A stretch of DNA of 64,000 bases from Planococcus citri (GCF_950023065.1 NC_088679.1:39246001-39310000); one strand, 5' to 3'; positions 1 to 14,200 are shown, counted from the stretch's first letter. The notes: a model not told the origin generated them from the sequence alone. Numbers and translations: made by a program.

Positions 1-690
1 GAAGGGGGTCAGGGCCCACAAGGGGGGAATTGAATTGAGGCCAACGCTAGAACAGGGATCTGGGACACCTATACAAATGATTCCCACTTGAAATTTTCCA
101 AAAAAATGATTTTTGTTTTTTAAAATTATGCACATCAAAATTGACCTTTTTTTTTTAGAATCACCCAGTTGCAGTGTTACCATTTGTACACATTTTTTCG
201 TGCTCATCAAATATTTACTATTGCTAATTGAATTTTTTAAAAACATTTTCGTTTTCCCTGATCGAAAAGTTTGTGTTACTTGCATCACAGTTTGTTATTT
301 TCTACAAGTATTTTATATCTGAGTAATTTTCCATAGAGTACTTTTTTGGCTGAAAAAAAAACTGTCCAATATAAATACAAAATAGATATCATGGGTATTT
401 TTATAAAGTAAAAAAAAATACAAAAAATCAGTTTCTGTGTAGCTAAAAGTAAATAAAAATCGAAATCAAGTAAACGCGAATGCGAAACACATCGTTTTTT
501 CCATTCGATACCAAATGTAGGCAATTATTACACGTTGTACGAATGAGTAGATATTTTGTAAAATTAAGTTATTTTTTTTTTTTGTTTTAAACAATGTAGT
601 CAGTTTGTATTCGCATTAAGGAAATATTTATGGTTTAAAAAAAAACTCAGAAATGTCGGTGTGTGGGCATGCTTACCATTATGCGCGCAG

Positions 691-724
691 GTACAATTTT
701 ACACCGAAACTTGGGAACAAGTAG
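691..724 (+). CDS. Candidate 34-nt internal exon upstream of the terminal exon
   Basis: A CAG at 688-690 precedes eleven codons reading VQFYTETWEQV, followed by one base and a consensus-like donor (GTAAGA at 725). The exon would end in phase 1, and the terminal exon at 2432 also needs one incoming base, so the two could join through an intron of about 1.7 kb. The acceptor has a poor pyrimidine tract. The frame also runs on past the donor for about 17 codons, so this may simply be a short chance frame. No domain can be recognised in eleven residues. Confidence 0.17.
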
Positions 725-2431
725 GTAAGATACGCGAAGAATTTATCGTCAGTTGGCGGGTAATTTGAGAAAAACTGTCAAAAAACTAACATTTCATACG
801 ATTTATGTTAACATATTTAGTTTTGAATTACCTCGACTATAAATTAGACGAAAGGTAATTTTAATGAATTGCGTTAATGTTTCCGCGTCGAGAATTCAAT
901 ACTTGCGAAACAGTTGATTGAAAAACCACGATGGGAAGGTTAGTTTTACGTGGTTCTTTTCTAACGCGTTTAATAAGCACCATGACGCATTTATAATTCA
1001 TGAAATGCCACTTGAGACTCCTTAAATTTGATTCGAGATCCGGAGTAGCATCTTTAAATTATCTTTGCTTAGCATCGTGAAAGAAGAGACGGTTCTTGGC
1101 GTCTTCTTCTTCGCACACAGCGACTTTTTTATAAATAAAAAATTTCCCGTTTCGTGATTTTTCTATTACCGTTTATAGGAAGTTGCGCGCCAAGTGGGTT
1201 CATAATTTTATAATTAACTTTGATTTTAAAATTTCCTGCTCGCGAATTTTTTTTTAAATAATTAAGAAAACCTCGAAGAAAAATCGCTAACCAAATACTT
1301 ATCTGAATATTCTTTAATGAATAAATAATTAGCATTACGCGATTCATCTCCTTGTCTCGTATAATTCCGTGACGTGGATCGGTTTTTTAGCCTTTTAAAA
1401 TTCAAAGTAATTTTCTAATCTTTGGCAAATTCTTTATGCAGCCGAAATTAATGAATAATGTTAGCGTACCGTGGTGTCGTGTTTAAAGAAAAATATCACG
1501 ATTTTTCAAATACTCGACTGTCGCGAAAGTTAATCGCATAAAGAAGAAATTTTCCCGGTTTTAAAATGCTCTATCCACTTTATTCAATTGGTAGTTGGTA
1601 GGTAAATAGATAGGTTCAGCCTTCAGGTGCCTATAATTTTTTTTTAAAAAGCTGTGAATTTTCATTTCGATGATGAAAAGTTGATTATTAAATTTGTTGA
1701 CAATCGACTTGTGATCGTTATTTTTTCATGGAGGTGGGGCCGGGAGAATTGGTTAAATAATGAAATATTGAGATCTTTGGACCCCTTTGAGACCCATTGT
1801 TTTGCAATTCAGCAGCAATAAATTTTGTGATAGACTACCCTGAGGCTCCTCTTACTTTAAAAAAAAAATTGGGTCAAATCGGTAGTGCGATTAGGCGTTG
1901 TGCATTGCTACATGATGGGACTTCATTATAATTTTTTTTCGCATTCGAGAAATTAAAATTATACACAGGAAATATCTATGTAGTCTGCACGTAGTCTACT
2001 GTTTTTTAATAAAGGTAAATTTTGCGTTTGAAAAGGCGAAAAATCGATCTCCCTTAGAAAATAGGATGTTTGACTGTCCTCCCACACTTTGGAGTCCGGA
2101 TTAAAATATTGATCACTTCGTCAGTTCGTCAACAATTACCTATTTGAATTTCGACTAATGTGTCAATCAATGCCCATTTTTTGCTCCACTCGATACTCAA
2201 AAACTCACATATGGGACATTTTACTGTCTCCGCTTCGATATACGACATCTCTTTAATAATTAATTTAGCCTATATGCGAACCTAACTTATTTCAGCGAAT
2301 AAAGTTTTAAAAATCATCCGCTAATAAGCTACCTATAATATAGTAAAATCGTATTACCTAATACTCAGCAACAGGTATACTCGCAGACGTTTTAATAAAA
2401 TTGCGTTTGTAATGTACGTTTGTGTTAATAG

Positions 2432-2667
2432 AAATTCCAGGTCCGACCAGACATACAAATTATGTTTACGAAGATGACGTAGACTATTCAGACAAACACA
2501 ATAATCGTAAAAACGAAGTTATCAACGGTTATTCGTACCATCCAAAAAATAATGCCGCCAATAAAGTGAACCATTCGACGAAATTTTCTCCCAATAATGG
2601 TTCAACGTTACACGACCATGCAACCATCATATTTGCTTTTTTGGCAATGAAATTTTCGTTGTTGTAA
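2432..2667 (+). CDS. Terminal exon of a secreted, probably GPI-anchored protein (lachesin/DIP-like guess)
   Basis: The open frame enters through an acceptor (TGTGTTAATAG, AG at 2430-2431) in phase 1 and ends at TAA (2665-2667), giving about 78 codons. The peptide starts with an EIPGPTRH-type segment (the E needs a G from the previous exon). A long polar, Asn- and His-rich stalk with no cysteines follows, then small residues (NNGS) and a roughly 15-residue hydrophobic end, ATIIFAFLAMKFSLL. That order of polar stalk, small residues and hydrophobic tail at the very C-terminus is a GPI-attachment signal pattern, although the lysine inside the tail is atypical. In insect lachesin, neurotrimin and DIP proteins the third immunoglobulin domain is followed by a short EIP-like linker and a GPI signal, so a neuronal adhesion protein is the best guess. 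No Ig domain is in the window, so the family is inferred. Upstream exons lie left of the window or in the first 2.4 kb. The exon is much less AT-rich than its surroundings. Confidence 0.5.
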
Positions 2668-3129
2668 CAACTAAAATATTTATAAAACTGTGATGAATTT
2701 TATTTTAATGGTTTGCACCTTTTTTTTCGTCTAGCATTCGTTTCAAAAAGTTTAAAGTTACAATTTCAGCTTTGCTCGTAAGTTTGAAAAATCTTCATTT
2801 GTTTGAAACGTATTTCGACCTTTAGTAAAATGAGAAGAGAAAAAAGTAGAAAATTTCGTCTGTTTGATTTCACGAGAAATTAATATCTAAACAATAATGT
2901 TTCATGATCTGTTTGTGTGTTTTATTTTGTGGAACCTCATCCAAACAATTTTTCATTCTTTATCCGCGCGTTAAATATTTTTACTCTCGTAAATCGTTGT
3001 TAAATTTTTTATAAATTAAATCCATTACTTAAATAATTTTTATACTCGTAATAATATTTTTCTTTGCTTTTAACGATGTTTTGTTGTAATACAAAATTTT
3101 AAGGGATTGTTAATACGTATTACTGTTCG

Positions 3130-3135
3130 AATAAA
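3130..3135 (+). promoter_or_regulatory. Candidate polyadenylation signal AATAAA
   Basis: The hexamer lies about 460 bases after the stop codon at 2667 and is the first clear AATAAA downstream of it. Such hexamers are frequent by chance in this AT-rich DNA, and no conserved GU-rich downstream element stands out. Confidence 0.25.
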
Positions 3136-4803
3136 TATTACTTTTGCTATAAATTTCGTTTTATTTATTACTCGAGTGTGTATAGTTAATTATGCACAAA
3201 TGACACTCTTTAGTCACATACAAGAAGAACGGATGAAAGAAGAAGCTTTCACAACAAATACACTACACACTTGATCGTAACATAAACGAAAAGCTTCTTT
3301 AAACACAATAAAATGCTCATTACCCCTAACGCTTACTCTTTTTTGGGAAAAGATGTTTAGAAGACAAATATATAATTTCTCTCTTTATATAGAAATAATC
3401 TAACGTCTTTATGAATCTGGCACGTAACTTTTTAAACTTTCAAAAACTTCCCCATTCGTCGAATTAATTGCGAGGGAGGGAAAAAAACTCGCGCGAAAAA
3501 CCCAAAGTGAGATTTATTTATCAAACATTCCAAATAATAAGCCTAAAATTGAATACTTTTGGAAACTGTCCAAATTGAAGACAAAATTAAAATTAAATTA
3601 CTGGAGAAGAGCTATTCTAAGAAATGGCTATTATTTTCAATTTTGATTATTTAATTTTCCATCTTTTCAGCTTCTTTAAGTATTTAAATACGAACAATTC
3701 TGTTCCCGGGTTCGAAATCCGTTTCAAATAAACGCCCGACTACAACAATGAAATTACTTTTTTTCATAATTCCATTTCACCGTTAATTACTTTCCTTTCT
3801 CACTTTTTTTCCCCATCAGCATCTTTTACATCATTGTTATTGCTATATTTAAAATCTCACGTCGTATTCATTATAAAATCTTCTTTCGTGGCTAATTGCG
3901 TGGGAAATGTTTTGAAACTTGATATTTGGCGGTTTTCAAAAGCTTTTAACGAAATAAGCATGGAAATGGAATCATAATTGTTCGAGTGAAACTACACTCT
4001 CATTGAATTTTTCAAATTGGATTTCGCGCAAAAAATTACTTTATTTTTTTGGATCACATCCTACATTAATATTTTTAGGTAGGTTAGTAACACCTACAAG
4101 ATGATACGGTTCACGGGCGTGTTTGCCTTTTTCAAAAGCGAAAGTATCTTCGAACATTATAAACGTCGTCAGGTAAGTTACAAACACGAAAGAATTATAC
4201 TCCTACCGCTATACTTATTGCAGCTGAAAAAAGCTTCGAATAAAGGTCGCCGCAAAATAAATTTTCCAAATGAATGATCTTCGAGAAATTGTCAATACGC
4301 TTAACAAAAACCTCATAATCAAGAAGAATTACTTAAAAATTGAAAGAAAGTTTGCTTATGAAATATAATATTCTTCGAAGAACAGACCGCAACCTTTTTA
4401 TAAATGGAATTTTTAGACCCACTAAAAATAATTCGGAGGTATTGTTCGTTATTTGGTAGGTAATCTACCAGTTCGATGCACGAACAAACCTTTGCAGTAG
4501 TTTATTCAAAGTTTTTAGTATTTTTGTAGAATATGTTTTAGCAGACGTAGGTAATAAATGAATGAATCCTGAAATGCGGCGATTAATCCCTGGACGTTCA
4601 ATGGTTTAATCATCGTAAATCAACTCGAATTGCAACGTTGAATTACTGTCGAAATGGGAATCGGTGCCATCACACGTAATAAATATCATTTGGTAGGTAT
4701 ACCTACGTACTTGCATTTAAGAGTGCATCGAACAATCAAAACTTGTTGAACTAAGTAATTCGGGTGAAAATGCACGAATAATGCTCCAAACTTTTGGTAC
4801 GAA

Positions 4804-4849
4804 TAGGTAGGTAAGTGTAGAGAGTAGGTAGGTATAGGTACCTATTCTG
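4804..4849. repeat. TAGGTA/TACCTA low-complexity cluster
   Basis: Dense run of TAGGTAGGTA units ending in the palindrome TAGGTACCTA. Shorter copies recur throughout the window, for example near 7318, 16450, 27955, 33658, 44404, 61230 and 62565. This is the commonest simple repeat of the region. Confidence 0.75.
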
Positions 4850-5039
4850 TTCATAATGAAAATTATAAAATAATAGCAACTTTCCAAACAGGCAAAACGC
4901 TCGATTTTGGTCAGCAAGATGTGACAAAGCAAAATTACATATCGTAGAAAATTGCAAAATATTGAAAGATAATGACCCAACTCTAAGGTTTTTGGTCTAT
5001 ATTTTTCGATTTTTAGAAATTGGCGTGTTTATGTAAATG

Positions 5040-5215
5040 ACCAAAAATTTGGAAGAACCACTGAATTTCATAATACGTCTCAAGTTTCAAAAATGGTATC
5101 TTATCTTCCGATGTTCAACGTGTAATATTTGAAAGAAAAAATATTTTCAAAACACGAAATTTCCCAAAAATAGGAGTTTTGCAAATTTCCAACTATCCAG
5201 TAAAATCCTAAAAGA
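5040..5215 (+). repeat. Dispersed repeat family A, copy 1
   Basis: Contains the ordered blocks CCAAAAATTTGG, GTTTCAAAAATGG, ATTTTCAAAACACGA, TTGCAAATTTCCAAC and AAAATCCTAAAA. The same blocks occur in the same order at about 30960-31125 and, reversed, at about 42925-43020. No coding capacity is visible. Confidence 0.45.
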
Positions 5216-7824
5216 GGCTCTGGATTTTGTCAGAACAGCTCAGATTGACACAGAATCACGAATAGACCTACTGTTTTTTTGGAACTCGGTGATTCATTTC
5301 AAAATAACTGGACAGGGGCTAGAGTAAAAAAACTACAATTTTTTTCGAAAATTACCCCTCTTTCAGCTTCCTTGTCTACTCTTCTTTTTTTTGGGGGGGA
5401 GGGAGGTGATTTTCAACTCAAATGAAGGGCTCTGCTGAATCCTACAACATTTTTCTTTTTGTGGTCTACCCTAATGATCATACAGGTAGGTACCCCACCT
5501 AAAATTCTAGGTAAAATTTTTCCACCCAATGCTCTCAAATGCAAAGTTATTCTTTTGTGATCAGGGAAAGGGGCAAGGTTGTTACAAGTAATTTATGCTT
5601 AAAATGAGTACTTTCAAAATCTGCAATCCTGAGTTTTTTTGTGGCCTTAAAATTGGGCAAACATACTCACATAAACTCAGTAAATGTTGCATAGTTTCCG
5701 AGTGGAAGGTCTTATACTTCTGCCTCGACATCCTGTAGGTACCCTCTGCATTACCCTTAGGATTTTTAAACATCTCAAGATAATTTTCACGAATTATTTT
5801 TGTGCAGTAGCGAAAACCCATCGGAATTTCCTGACTATATGCTTTTCAAGGGCGAAAGACTCTCACTGAGGAATATTCATCACAATATGGACTTATTGCA
5901 AATCAATTTCATACACGTTACTGATAAAACAAAATTCGACAAATAGCATTTGTTCCTTGGAAAAAGATGAGAAGATTTTCAGCTGAACGGATATAATTCA
6001 AGAGTTGTCAAAGGAACGTACACAAAAAATTGCTGTTACATTTCCCTTTATGTGTATTTAAACAAGTGAACTTCGTTCCGTGAAACTTTTAATGACAGAT
6101 TTTTGTATACAATACGGAGAAAATTCTACTGTCGTTAAACGGTACACTGGTTCTGTGGAAGTTTTGTGTATTTGGATCGTTGTACAGTTAAAAGGAAATA
6201 AGTTTAATATAATTTTCAAAATGTTTACACCAAGGTGCTAGACGAATTTTCTTTTTTTTTTGTAATGATAAACTTTCTCGTATGTTTTCGAATAACTGAT
6301 TCACGTATACACGTATGGTACATACGTAGTATCTTCGAATGACAGGGTTTATTATACATGTACATATGTTCACATAATGTAAAATACCATCGAAATGAAA
6401 AAGAAAGGAAAACTTTTATCCACAAACAAGTCCACTCAACTCGCCTTCATCAGTGTACATACAGCTTGCTTTTCAAGTTCATACGTACATAGTACGTCTA
6501 CGTACTACGTATTACATCGTTTCTAGAAAAACTTACCTACGAGTATACCTACACGAGGTAAGTATTAATCACATTGTCAACGTTGTCATCGAGTAAGAGC
6601 AATTTCAAGATCACCTAGAAAAAAAATTACTCCAGAAATTTTTCTGTTTGTCAAAATACTAGCATGTAATTGAAATTCTCATATACTAGTAATATACCTG
6701 AAGTAAAACATAGATTAAAAATGATCGTTAAAAGTCGTTAACGGTTACAATAAACCATAATCCATCACTGCTCGCATTGCAGAAAAAAATATTCCGTTAT
6801 ATTTCCCATAGGATTCACTACACAGTTGTGATAACGAGGAAACTATGTACAATTTGCACTTCTTTCGCAGGCCGTTCCGCAGACTTTTCTCGCTGTGTTA
6901 TACTTTATTGTATTTCATCGTTTTTCTCTCCCTTTCTCAACATAATAAGAAAATAGTAACGTACAATACGCTCCGAAAGATAATCATTTCATACGTCCAG
7001 TTCCCCATTGTAACTAGATTATATCAGAAATCAAATCGCAACAAATTATTTTTAAAATAAACAAAGACCAAATGTTCAACATTTTCTTTCTTCTTTCATT
7101 TTTAATTAAAATGCTCTTTGCTAAAACAACGCGATCCGATGATATGGCAAAAATTTATCAAAAAGTTGCCATATTTTTTGTTTCCCATTGTTACACTTTC
7201 ATACAAACGTTGTAACGATATAAAAATTACTCGATTTAAATTACAGATTTTTAAGGTTATCTGTAAATGATTGATTGTATGTACTTACATAGTGAGAGGA
7301 GCTAAGAACAATCGAGTAGGTAGGTACGATAGTTGATATAAAAATTGCCAAGCCATACAATTTCAGCGCAGGTTTTTTTTTAAAAAGTACCTACATAGAT
7401 AAAATTTAAACTACCACTTATTAAGAATGGAAATGGTGAAACTTTTAGTGGCCTTCGTCAATTTTTCCAAAAATGAAGCACCGTACGAAATAAATATTTT
7501 GCTAATGCACTTGTACACATCAACTATAGGTAGGTAAGAAAAAGAGAAAAAGTAAAAATGAAAAATCATTTCAATTTTTTTCAACACAGAATAAAAATGA
7601 AGGCTCAGACGCTTCCACCCTGATATCGGAACAGAACAACCATCTAATACATATGTACATTTTCTTATTCTCTATTTTTTTTTTTTTTTTTGAAAATCAA
7701 TTAAAATTCAATAAAATATTCAAGAGTGAGAATGGGCTATCTGTAAGACCCCGAAAGTGACACTTCAAAGACCGTGTCACCGACAAGAGACGGGGAAAGT
7801 GGGACAGTTAGATAAAATAAAAAC

Positions 7825-7970
7825 TTCATTTTTGAATCGAACATGCAAACTTCATTTCGTTTTTAAGAACAGCAGGTATGCAAACTTTACTTTTGGAAAG
7901 AAAATGCAAACTCCATTTTGAAGAAAAATTACATCTTCATTTTTGAACAGAAAATACACTTGGATGTGAA
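7825..7970 (+). repeat. Degenerate short tandem repeat (GCAAACTTCATTTT-type)
   Basis: About five imperfect units around the core CAAACTTCATTTTTGAA, each followed by an A-rich GAAC/GAAA segment. Spacing is irregular, about 30-45 bases. No reading frame is associated. Confidence 0.5.
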
Positions 7971-9110
7971 TCGACACAAAAAGATTTTGAAAATATGAGC
8001 CTAAATCGATCGAAAGAGTGAGAAATAAGATGAATCCGAATTCATCATTTTTTACCGTGCTTAGTAGGTTATAGGGTTTGAAAATTGGAGAATCCGAAAA
8101 TTCGCCGGAGACTCCCGAACGCTTTGAAACCGTCTTTAATTGACTTTATAGAGAGTCGAAAATAACGCTACAAACCAGATTATAGACTTTTACATCAATG
8201 TGATCTTTCAATTTTTTTCATAAGGAAAGAGCCAAATTTGAATTTTTGAAAATTCATTAAAAATCCAAAAATTTTCATTAGGTACCTGAAATTTTCGTTG
8301 TTGGTGCATTTTGAATTCTCTCCTTTATCCGGTTCAAAAATATTATTCGTGACGGTGGGGATATTTCCCATTAGGACATGCCCTGCACTGAGGGTGTAGA
8401 AGAGGTGTCAATCAATCATTGAAAATCAGAAGAAAACGTGTAAAAAGTAAACTATGAAAATTTAAGCGAAGTAATCCTCTAAAGTGTAGATTACGTTAAT
8501 CTGACTACCTGAATATTTTTCTTATTTTTTCGAACTAAAAAGAAGAGGAAGTTTCATTTTTGTGATCTGTACTCTACAATTTTTTAAAGCAAGCTTGCCA
8601 TCATAAAAGATGGTTTAAAATTAAGTTTTCATTGTCTTCTCTTAAGAATGTGTAGATGAAACTCGGATTGCATCTTTCCCTCCTCTTCAATCTAGGACTC
8701 TGAAATTTATGAGGCACTTGTGAATTTATTTAAAATTTGAGGTATGCTAATTTTTTTCAGCTCATCTTGGTAACCTGTAACCTCGTATCTGCCTGTGAAC
8801 CTTAAACACGTGGAAATTTCAATTTCGCGATATATGGTAAGTATGTAAACTTAATTCAATATTGAACTTACATACCGAATCCTTCAGATCAATTTTGTGT
8901 TCGTTTGTATCCGATTAACTGAAGCTACATCGTTTTGAATGAAACGTTACTTCTGATGAGGTAAGTTTTTATACGTATTTAAATAATTCACTCAATTTTA
9001 AGCCAGTTGTAGTTGTTGATTTTTTTTTGAATTTTTGTAGTAAGCCGCACGAATTGTGTGAATAGTAAGTAATTGTTTTATTAGACATTTGAACTCAAAA
9101 ATTCTAAAAA

Positions 9111-9330
9111 GTCCCCCCTTTTAGATAATGAGTGTCGTCCAGGAGAAGGAGTGAGACCTCTTCAAAAATAAATAGTTACGAAGAAAATTACTTGGTTGAA
9201 CCAAATTAGGCCTATGATTTTCAAAGCATCTCGATTGAATTCAAAAAAAAAGAAAGCAAGGGAAAACGGGTTACATAATAATATCAAAATTCCTGTTAAA
9301 TTATGAGTCGATAATCGAGTAATACGCAAC
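9111..9330 (+). repeat. Dispersed repeat family B, copy 1
   Basis: Shares the ordered blocks GAGTGAGACC, TTCAAAAAT, AAGAAAAT and ATGAGTCGATAAT with a second copy at about 36100-36245. The similarity is patchy and was judged by eye. Confidence 0.35.
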
Positions 9331-12300
9331 TATTTTGGAAGTGTGTGAAGAATTGCAATCCAAAATAGAGCAAAATCAAGTCCCACTGACCAACATTTAT
9401 TAAGTATACGCTGAATGAGTCAATTCCACAAATATTTAACTTATCGATAACAGCAATCTATAGTATATACTGATAGGGTATATTCCGCGACTAGAGAAAA
9501 TCTCCCTCATTATGTATTGGCGCGCTCAAAAAGAGGGTCATATTAAAATACATGATAGCGTAAATACGCTGTTTACGTCAATTAGCTGATTGTGATTACA
9601 TTATAAATACCGATAATGGTATAAATTCATTTATATTGCATTGAAAACAATCATCCATTAATTTATTTTACCATACACTACACCTACATTGTCGCGTATT
9701 AATAGCTCGTGCAAGTGTTGTAAGTTTTTACCAGTGTTAATGTTTGAAGCGAAAGTTTCGTCGCTTTTCGCATCATCTTTATTAAATACATTGTTTCGTT
9801 AATCCAACGCTTTACCTCAACCACTCTGAAGTTTACACTAAGCGACGATTATAATTTGCGCACTATTGTCCTTAGCTACATTCTCCATTAAAATATTGTA
9901 AAATGTTGAAGCAGTTCATTCGGTTTTAGGCTATAATCAACTTCCGTGGTCAACCTTAAAAGCTTAAAACGCGAAAATTTCCCAACGTCTGTTTCGCAGG
10001 ATGATTGTTAAATTGTTTCGACGGGTTTTTTCCTTGTTCTTTTTGTTCATTTAATTCGATAACACGAGGCGTTAGCTTTTCCCTAGTGGTGAGTTGAATT
10101 TTTACACGAACCACGAATTAGGTACATGGTAACTTTGAAAATTTGCGAAAACGCAGAAAAAAAGTTCGAAAAAATGCAATTGTCGTTATTAGTTTTCCAT
10201 TTTCACGTATCTACCTATACCAACGTATACACGAAACATCGCCCTAATCTACTGTTCTATTTCGTTAAATTATACAGATATTTACCCTCGTTAAACACCC
10301 ACACGAAAAAAAATATCTTAACAGAGGTGGATTTTTGTTTGAAATTAAATACTTCTGGTGCAGAAGAGAATACAGCACCTGATGATTTATTAATCACTGC
10401 GAATACGTACCTACCTATACATACATTTTTGATGAAATTTGAAAATTTCAAATTATCAGCTTGATCAAGAAAAGAAAAATTACATCAATTAATATTTTTA
10501 TATAAGCTAAATTTTAAGTAGTAGATATTTTAAAGAAACATTAAACTTTTAAAGTTTTTATGAATGTAACTCGTCCAAGTTTGCAGTCATAATTCATAAA
10601 TGTCACAAGTAAACAAAGTTACCCACTAGTTTATCCTTCTTAAGCGTTCGTCATTTTTTATTTAATAATAAATGTGCTCTTTAATTTAGTGTTATTTAAT
10701 GGAACGGAGGTATTGCTTGGGGATTTTTTTACGAGCGATGTGAAAATAATTCATATCACAGATTCGCGAAATTATAATTGAAATAAGAGATATTTATAAA
10801 TATTTTAAAATGTTTTGTAATTTTCATGTTCATTAATTTGATTTTTTATGCATTGGTACCTGATGTTTATTATCAAGTATTCGAAATTCATTTTTCATAA
10901 TTGAAAATGATATGGATAATTAGACACCTACGAGTACATCGACCTCAAACAAAAGAAGTATCTCAATTAGCAGCAAAATTTTGAACTTGGCAAAGCTAAA
11001 TAAGAGAACACGAAAAAATACATCGGCAACCAAAATTTCAGGTGTTGAAGAGCATTTTTCGATTTTTGGTGAATTTTAAAAATTAAATTCGGACCGAAAA
11101 TGAGAAAAAAATTATACCTAATTTTACCAAACTAACCTGGAAAGTTGAAATTTTGATATGCACCTTATGTGATTTCAAAACATTTTGAGCAGTTCTGAAA
11201 GCTTTCATGCAGATACATTTTAAAAAATTCCAAAATTGAAATTCTCACAAAATTTTACCTGCCAAATAAAGTTGTGAAGTTACAATTCAATTTATATCCC
11301 AATTTTAATATGGTGGGTCGATTTGAAGTTATTTAAAGCTGTCCTGACTCCTGTCCCATTTTGTAAATTCAAAACGAAGAAAAAACACCCTAAAATCTAT
11401 GCAATTTGACTATGGACCTACCGGGTGAAAAATTGAAGTTTTTAAATAAAAAACCAACTGAATTTATTCAGCAATAGATTTCTTGCTTGCCCCTCCCCAA
11501 ACAACATTAAAACTATTCTCATTCATAGCTTCCTACTATCTACCGTTTCGAATTACTGAATTTTATGGAGAAAAATTCGGTAAAATTTTGGTCCAAATTT
11601 TCAAATTGAAATTTCTCCCCTCTCAATTCACAGAAAGTTACAGAATCCCAATTTTCAATAAATTTAATATTTTATTTAAATCATCTTCATGAAACAATGA
11701 AATAGGATCAAAAATTCATATTTTATGCCTACTTGAAAAAAAAACACAATAACCACCTACACAAGGAAATTCATTTTGATAGGTATATTTTTTTCAGAAT
11801 AATTTCCAGTTAAAAGAGATCACTTTTGAAAAATTGGGACCTAATTTTTTAAATTAAATTTTCATGGAGTATGATGTTTTTTTTTTGGCACGAATTAGCT
11901 ATATAGATACCTAATTTTTAGACGGAACAAAAATTAAGAGACTACATTTTCTCAAAAAATTTTCAATCCTCTATTTTCATTTGTAATTGAGTAATATTAC
12001 GTGCCTACGTATCTAAAAAGATGCGATGACGGAGTCTATACTATGTCATCTTTTAAAATGATTTCTAAGTAGAATTTGATATTATTTCCCACCTTCATGA
12101 TGAAAAAAAATCTTAAAAAATATATCTGATTAAAGTAAGTACTCATGCGAAGGCAAACAAGACTAGAAAATATTCTTAATTTCCACTTTTCATTGATTTA
12201 CATCGATAATCTGTAGTAATACATAATTAGATCGACTCATTTAGGAGGCCTATTTTAAAAATAAACTAGGCCAAAAAATGAATTAAAAACCTTCAACTTG

Positions 12301-14162
12301 ATACACCTCATTAAAACATTTTGAAAAAACGGTTGTTTGTAAAATAGTACATTTTAACTACATAATTCTACCCACTGTTTTCAAAGGGAAAGAGAAGGCG
12401 TGAGAGCAAAAATCTTAAATAATGTTCTACGTCACTAACACTTTCACGCATTTTCAGCAAAGAATATCTCAGCATTAGAATTCCTTTTCGCTTTCAAGAA
12501 AAAGAGAAAAAAGTACTTAAATACGTTCCATCGAGTAGGTATAAATAGTACAACCTGCCGACATATTTTTACATTTTTTTTCCTTTTCATTAGCTTGCTT
12601 TTGATCCGGGTTACAAAGATTACGGTTGCTTTTTTATTGTCTTAATGATTAGTTCCTAATATGCGTATAAATTTGCAGCTAAAAATCTACTCGCCATTTG
12701 AAAAAAAAAAAAGTAAACTGTTAATGAGGAAAGTTGATATCTAATTTTATATCTTATCACGGTCGTACCTAACAAACAAACGCAATTTAAACCCAACTGT
12801 AAATCCAGTTAATTAAAAAAAATAAGAAAACTTTTTAAAAACTAGAGACAGAAGTTTGTTGTGCAAATTAAAGAAAGAAATAAAGCAACCCAAGAAAAAG
12901 ATTTCTTTGTTTACATTAAATGGGCGCAATTTTCTTCTTCAGTAAGTTCAACAAGAACAGATCAAGAACTGTTGAAAAATAGTGAAAGTACTCTGTTTAG
13001 ATGATAGTGAGTAGAAAAATTGTAATTAACAAAGTTAACCATCGACATTATCGAATGTATACTTGGACGGACCTGTACTAACTGACGAAATTATATCGAT
13101 AGTTAAAAACAAACGATAAGTTCAAATATCCAAGTTCTAACGACTATTGCTCTTTTTTCAACGCTTTTTATCTATTCCTTTTTGTGAAGAAAAAAAGCAA
13201 AATTTTATAGGCAAATAATTTGTATTTTTCACACTAATTGTTTCTCATTTGATGAAGAGTGTTTCTTGAGAGAAAAAAATAAAAATATAATATTTCACCA
13301 TTTAAATTGAGAAAGTTATTTTTACTTTGTCCATAATTCAACATTAATAGTTGACCCAAGCCCTCGATATAAACTCTTAATTGTGAACACTTCAGCTACA
13401 ATAATTAACCAAGACTTTTGGTAGGCTAATTAAAAACAAGACGACGTCGAAGAGACGAGCATGAGCATATATATCGTATCTTTCATAAATAATTCAGACG
13501 AGAGAAAAACAAATTCATCAATCAGGTCAATTCTGTATAACTCTGTTTGTTTTGAAACAAACCATGCAAACTATAAATTAACATAAAAAATTTCGAATGA
13601 GAGAGAAATTATCGCGCTTGGTTTTCACCACCATCGTAAAATCCAATTTGATTTCAAAAACATGTTAGTTACGTCTTATGTGAGAATATTTTCGCTAAAT
13701 GGCACCGTTCATTCAACGTATGTGTAGACTGTAGATGTAGTTGCAATTTCGCACAAAATGAATTTCGTCGTTGAAAACTATATAATTTCATGCGCTAAAT
13801 GAAGATGTCAAGCAAAACAAAATCATTTCATTTCTATTCGAAGCGAATTGCACGTACAGTTCGTTCACTTATGACGAGTACCTAACTATATTTTGAAATG
13901 AGAATAATATGTACCACGAGAAATGGTGTGTATGTACATGCTACATACGTCAGAGGTAGGTCCTACATTACACGTATTGTAGAATAATACGTACATTATT
14001 ATTAAACCTATACCAGTAAAACTAAGTAGGTATTACATATTATTTTTCTCACCACAAATGCCCATAACACGATCATTAATAATATGCTACGTATAGTACG
14101 ATATAGTCGCCGCATCGCTGATCACTCACACTACATACAACGCTTCAATCTACATGGTTTAC

Positions 14163-14200
14163 CCTATAAAAAAGGGGATGATTTACTTTCAATTTCACTC
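14163..14200 (+). promoter_or_regulatory. Candidate TATA-box core promoter
   Basis: CCTATAAAAAAGG at about 14163 is followed roughly 30 bases downstream by a pyrimidine-rich TTTCACTCG, acceptable spacing for TATA and initiator. No first exon could be followed downstream, so a chance match in AT-rich DNA is quite possible. Confidence 0.2.

Larger units (their letters stand above)
3136..14160. other. Long stretch with no supported gene
   Basis: About 11 kb of AT-rich DNA with homopolymer runs and TAGGTA-type low complexity. Reading frames here (for example 4717-4980 minus, 6845-7060 plus, 10126-10464 plus) lack coding-like composition, splice-site context or recognisable motifs. Repeats inside it are listed separately. 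A TATAAATA-like sequence near 9602 followed by a GTAAGT donor at 9719 could mark a non-coding first exon, but nothing confirms it. Confidence 0.6.

Noticed and set aside
3710..3725. GGGTTCGAAATCC, a perfect-looking tRNA B box
   Set aside because: No A box or pairing arms at the right distance upstream; not a tRNA.
8836..8877. Short hairpin GTATGTAA...TTACATAC near 8.85 kb as a miRNA precursor
   Set aside because: Arms are only about ten bases with an AT-rich loop; too short and unstable for a convincing precursor.
10126..10464. 112-codon plus-strand frame
   Set aside because: No motif and no splice or promoter context; the opposite strand is open over the same interval.
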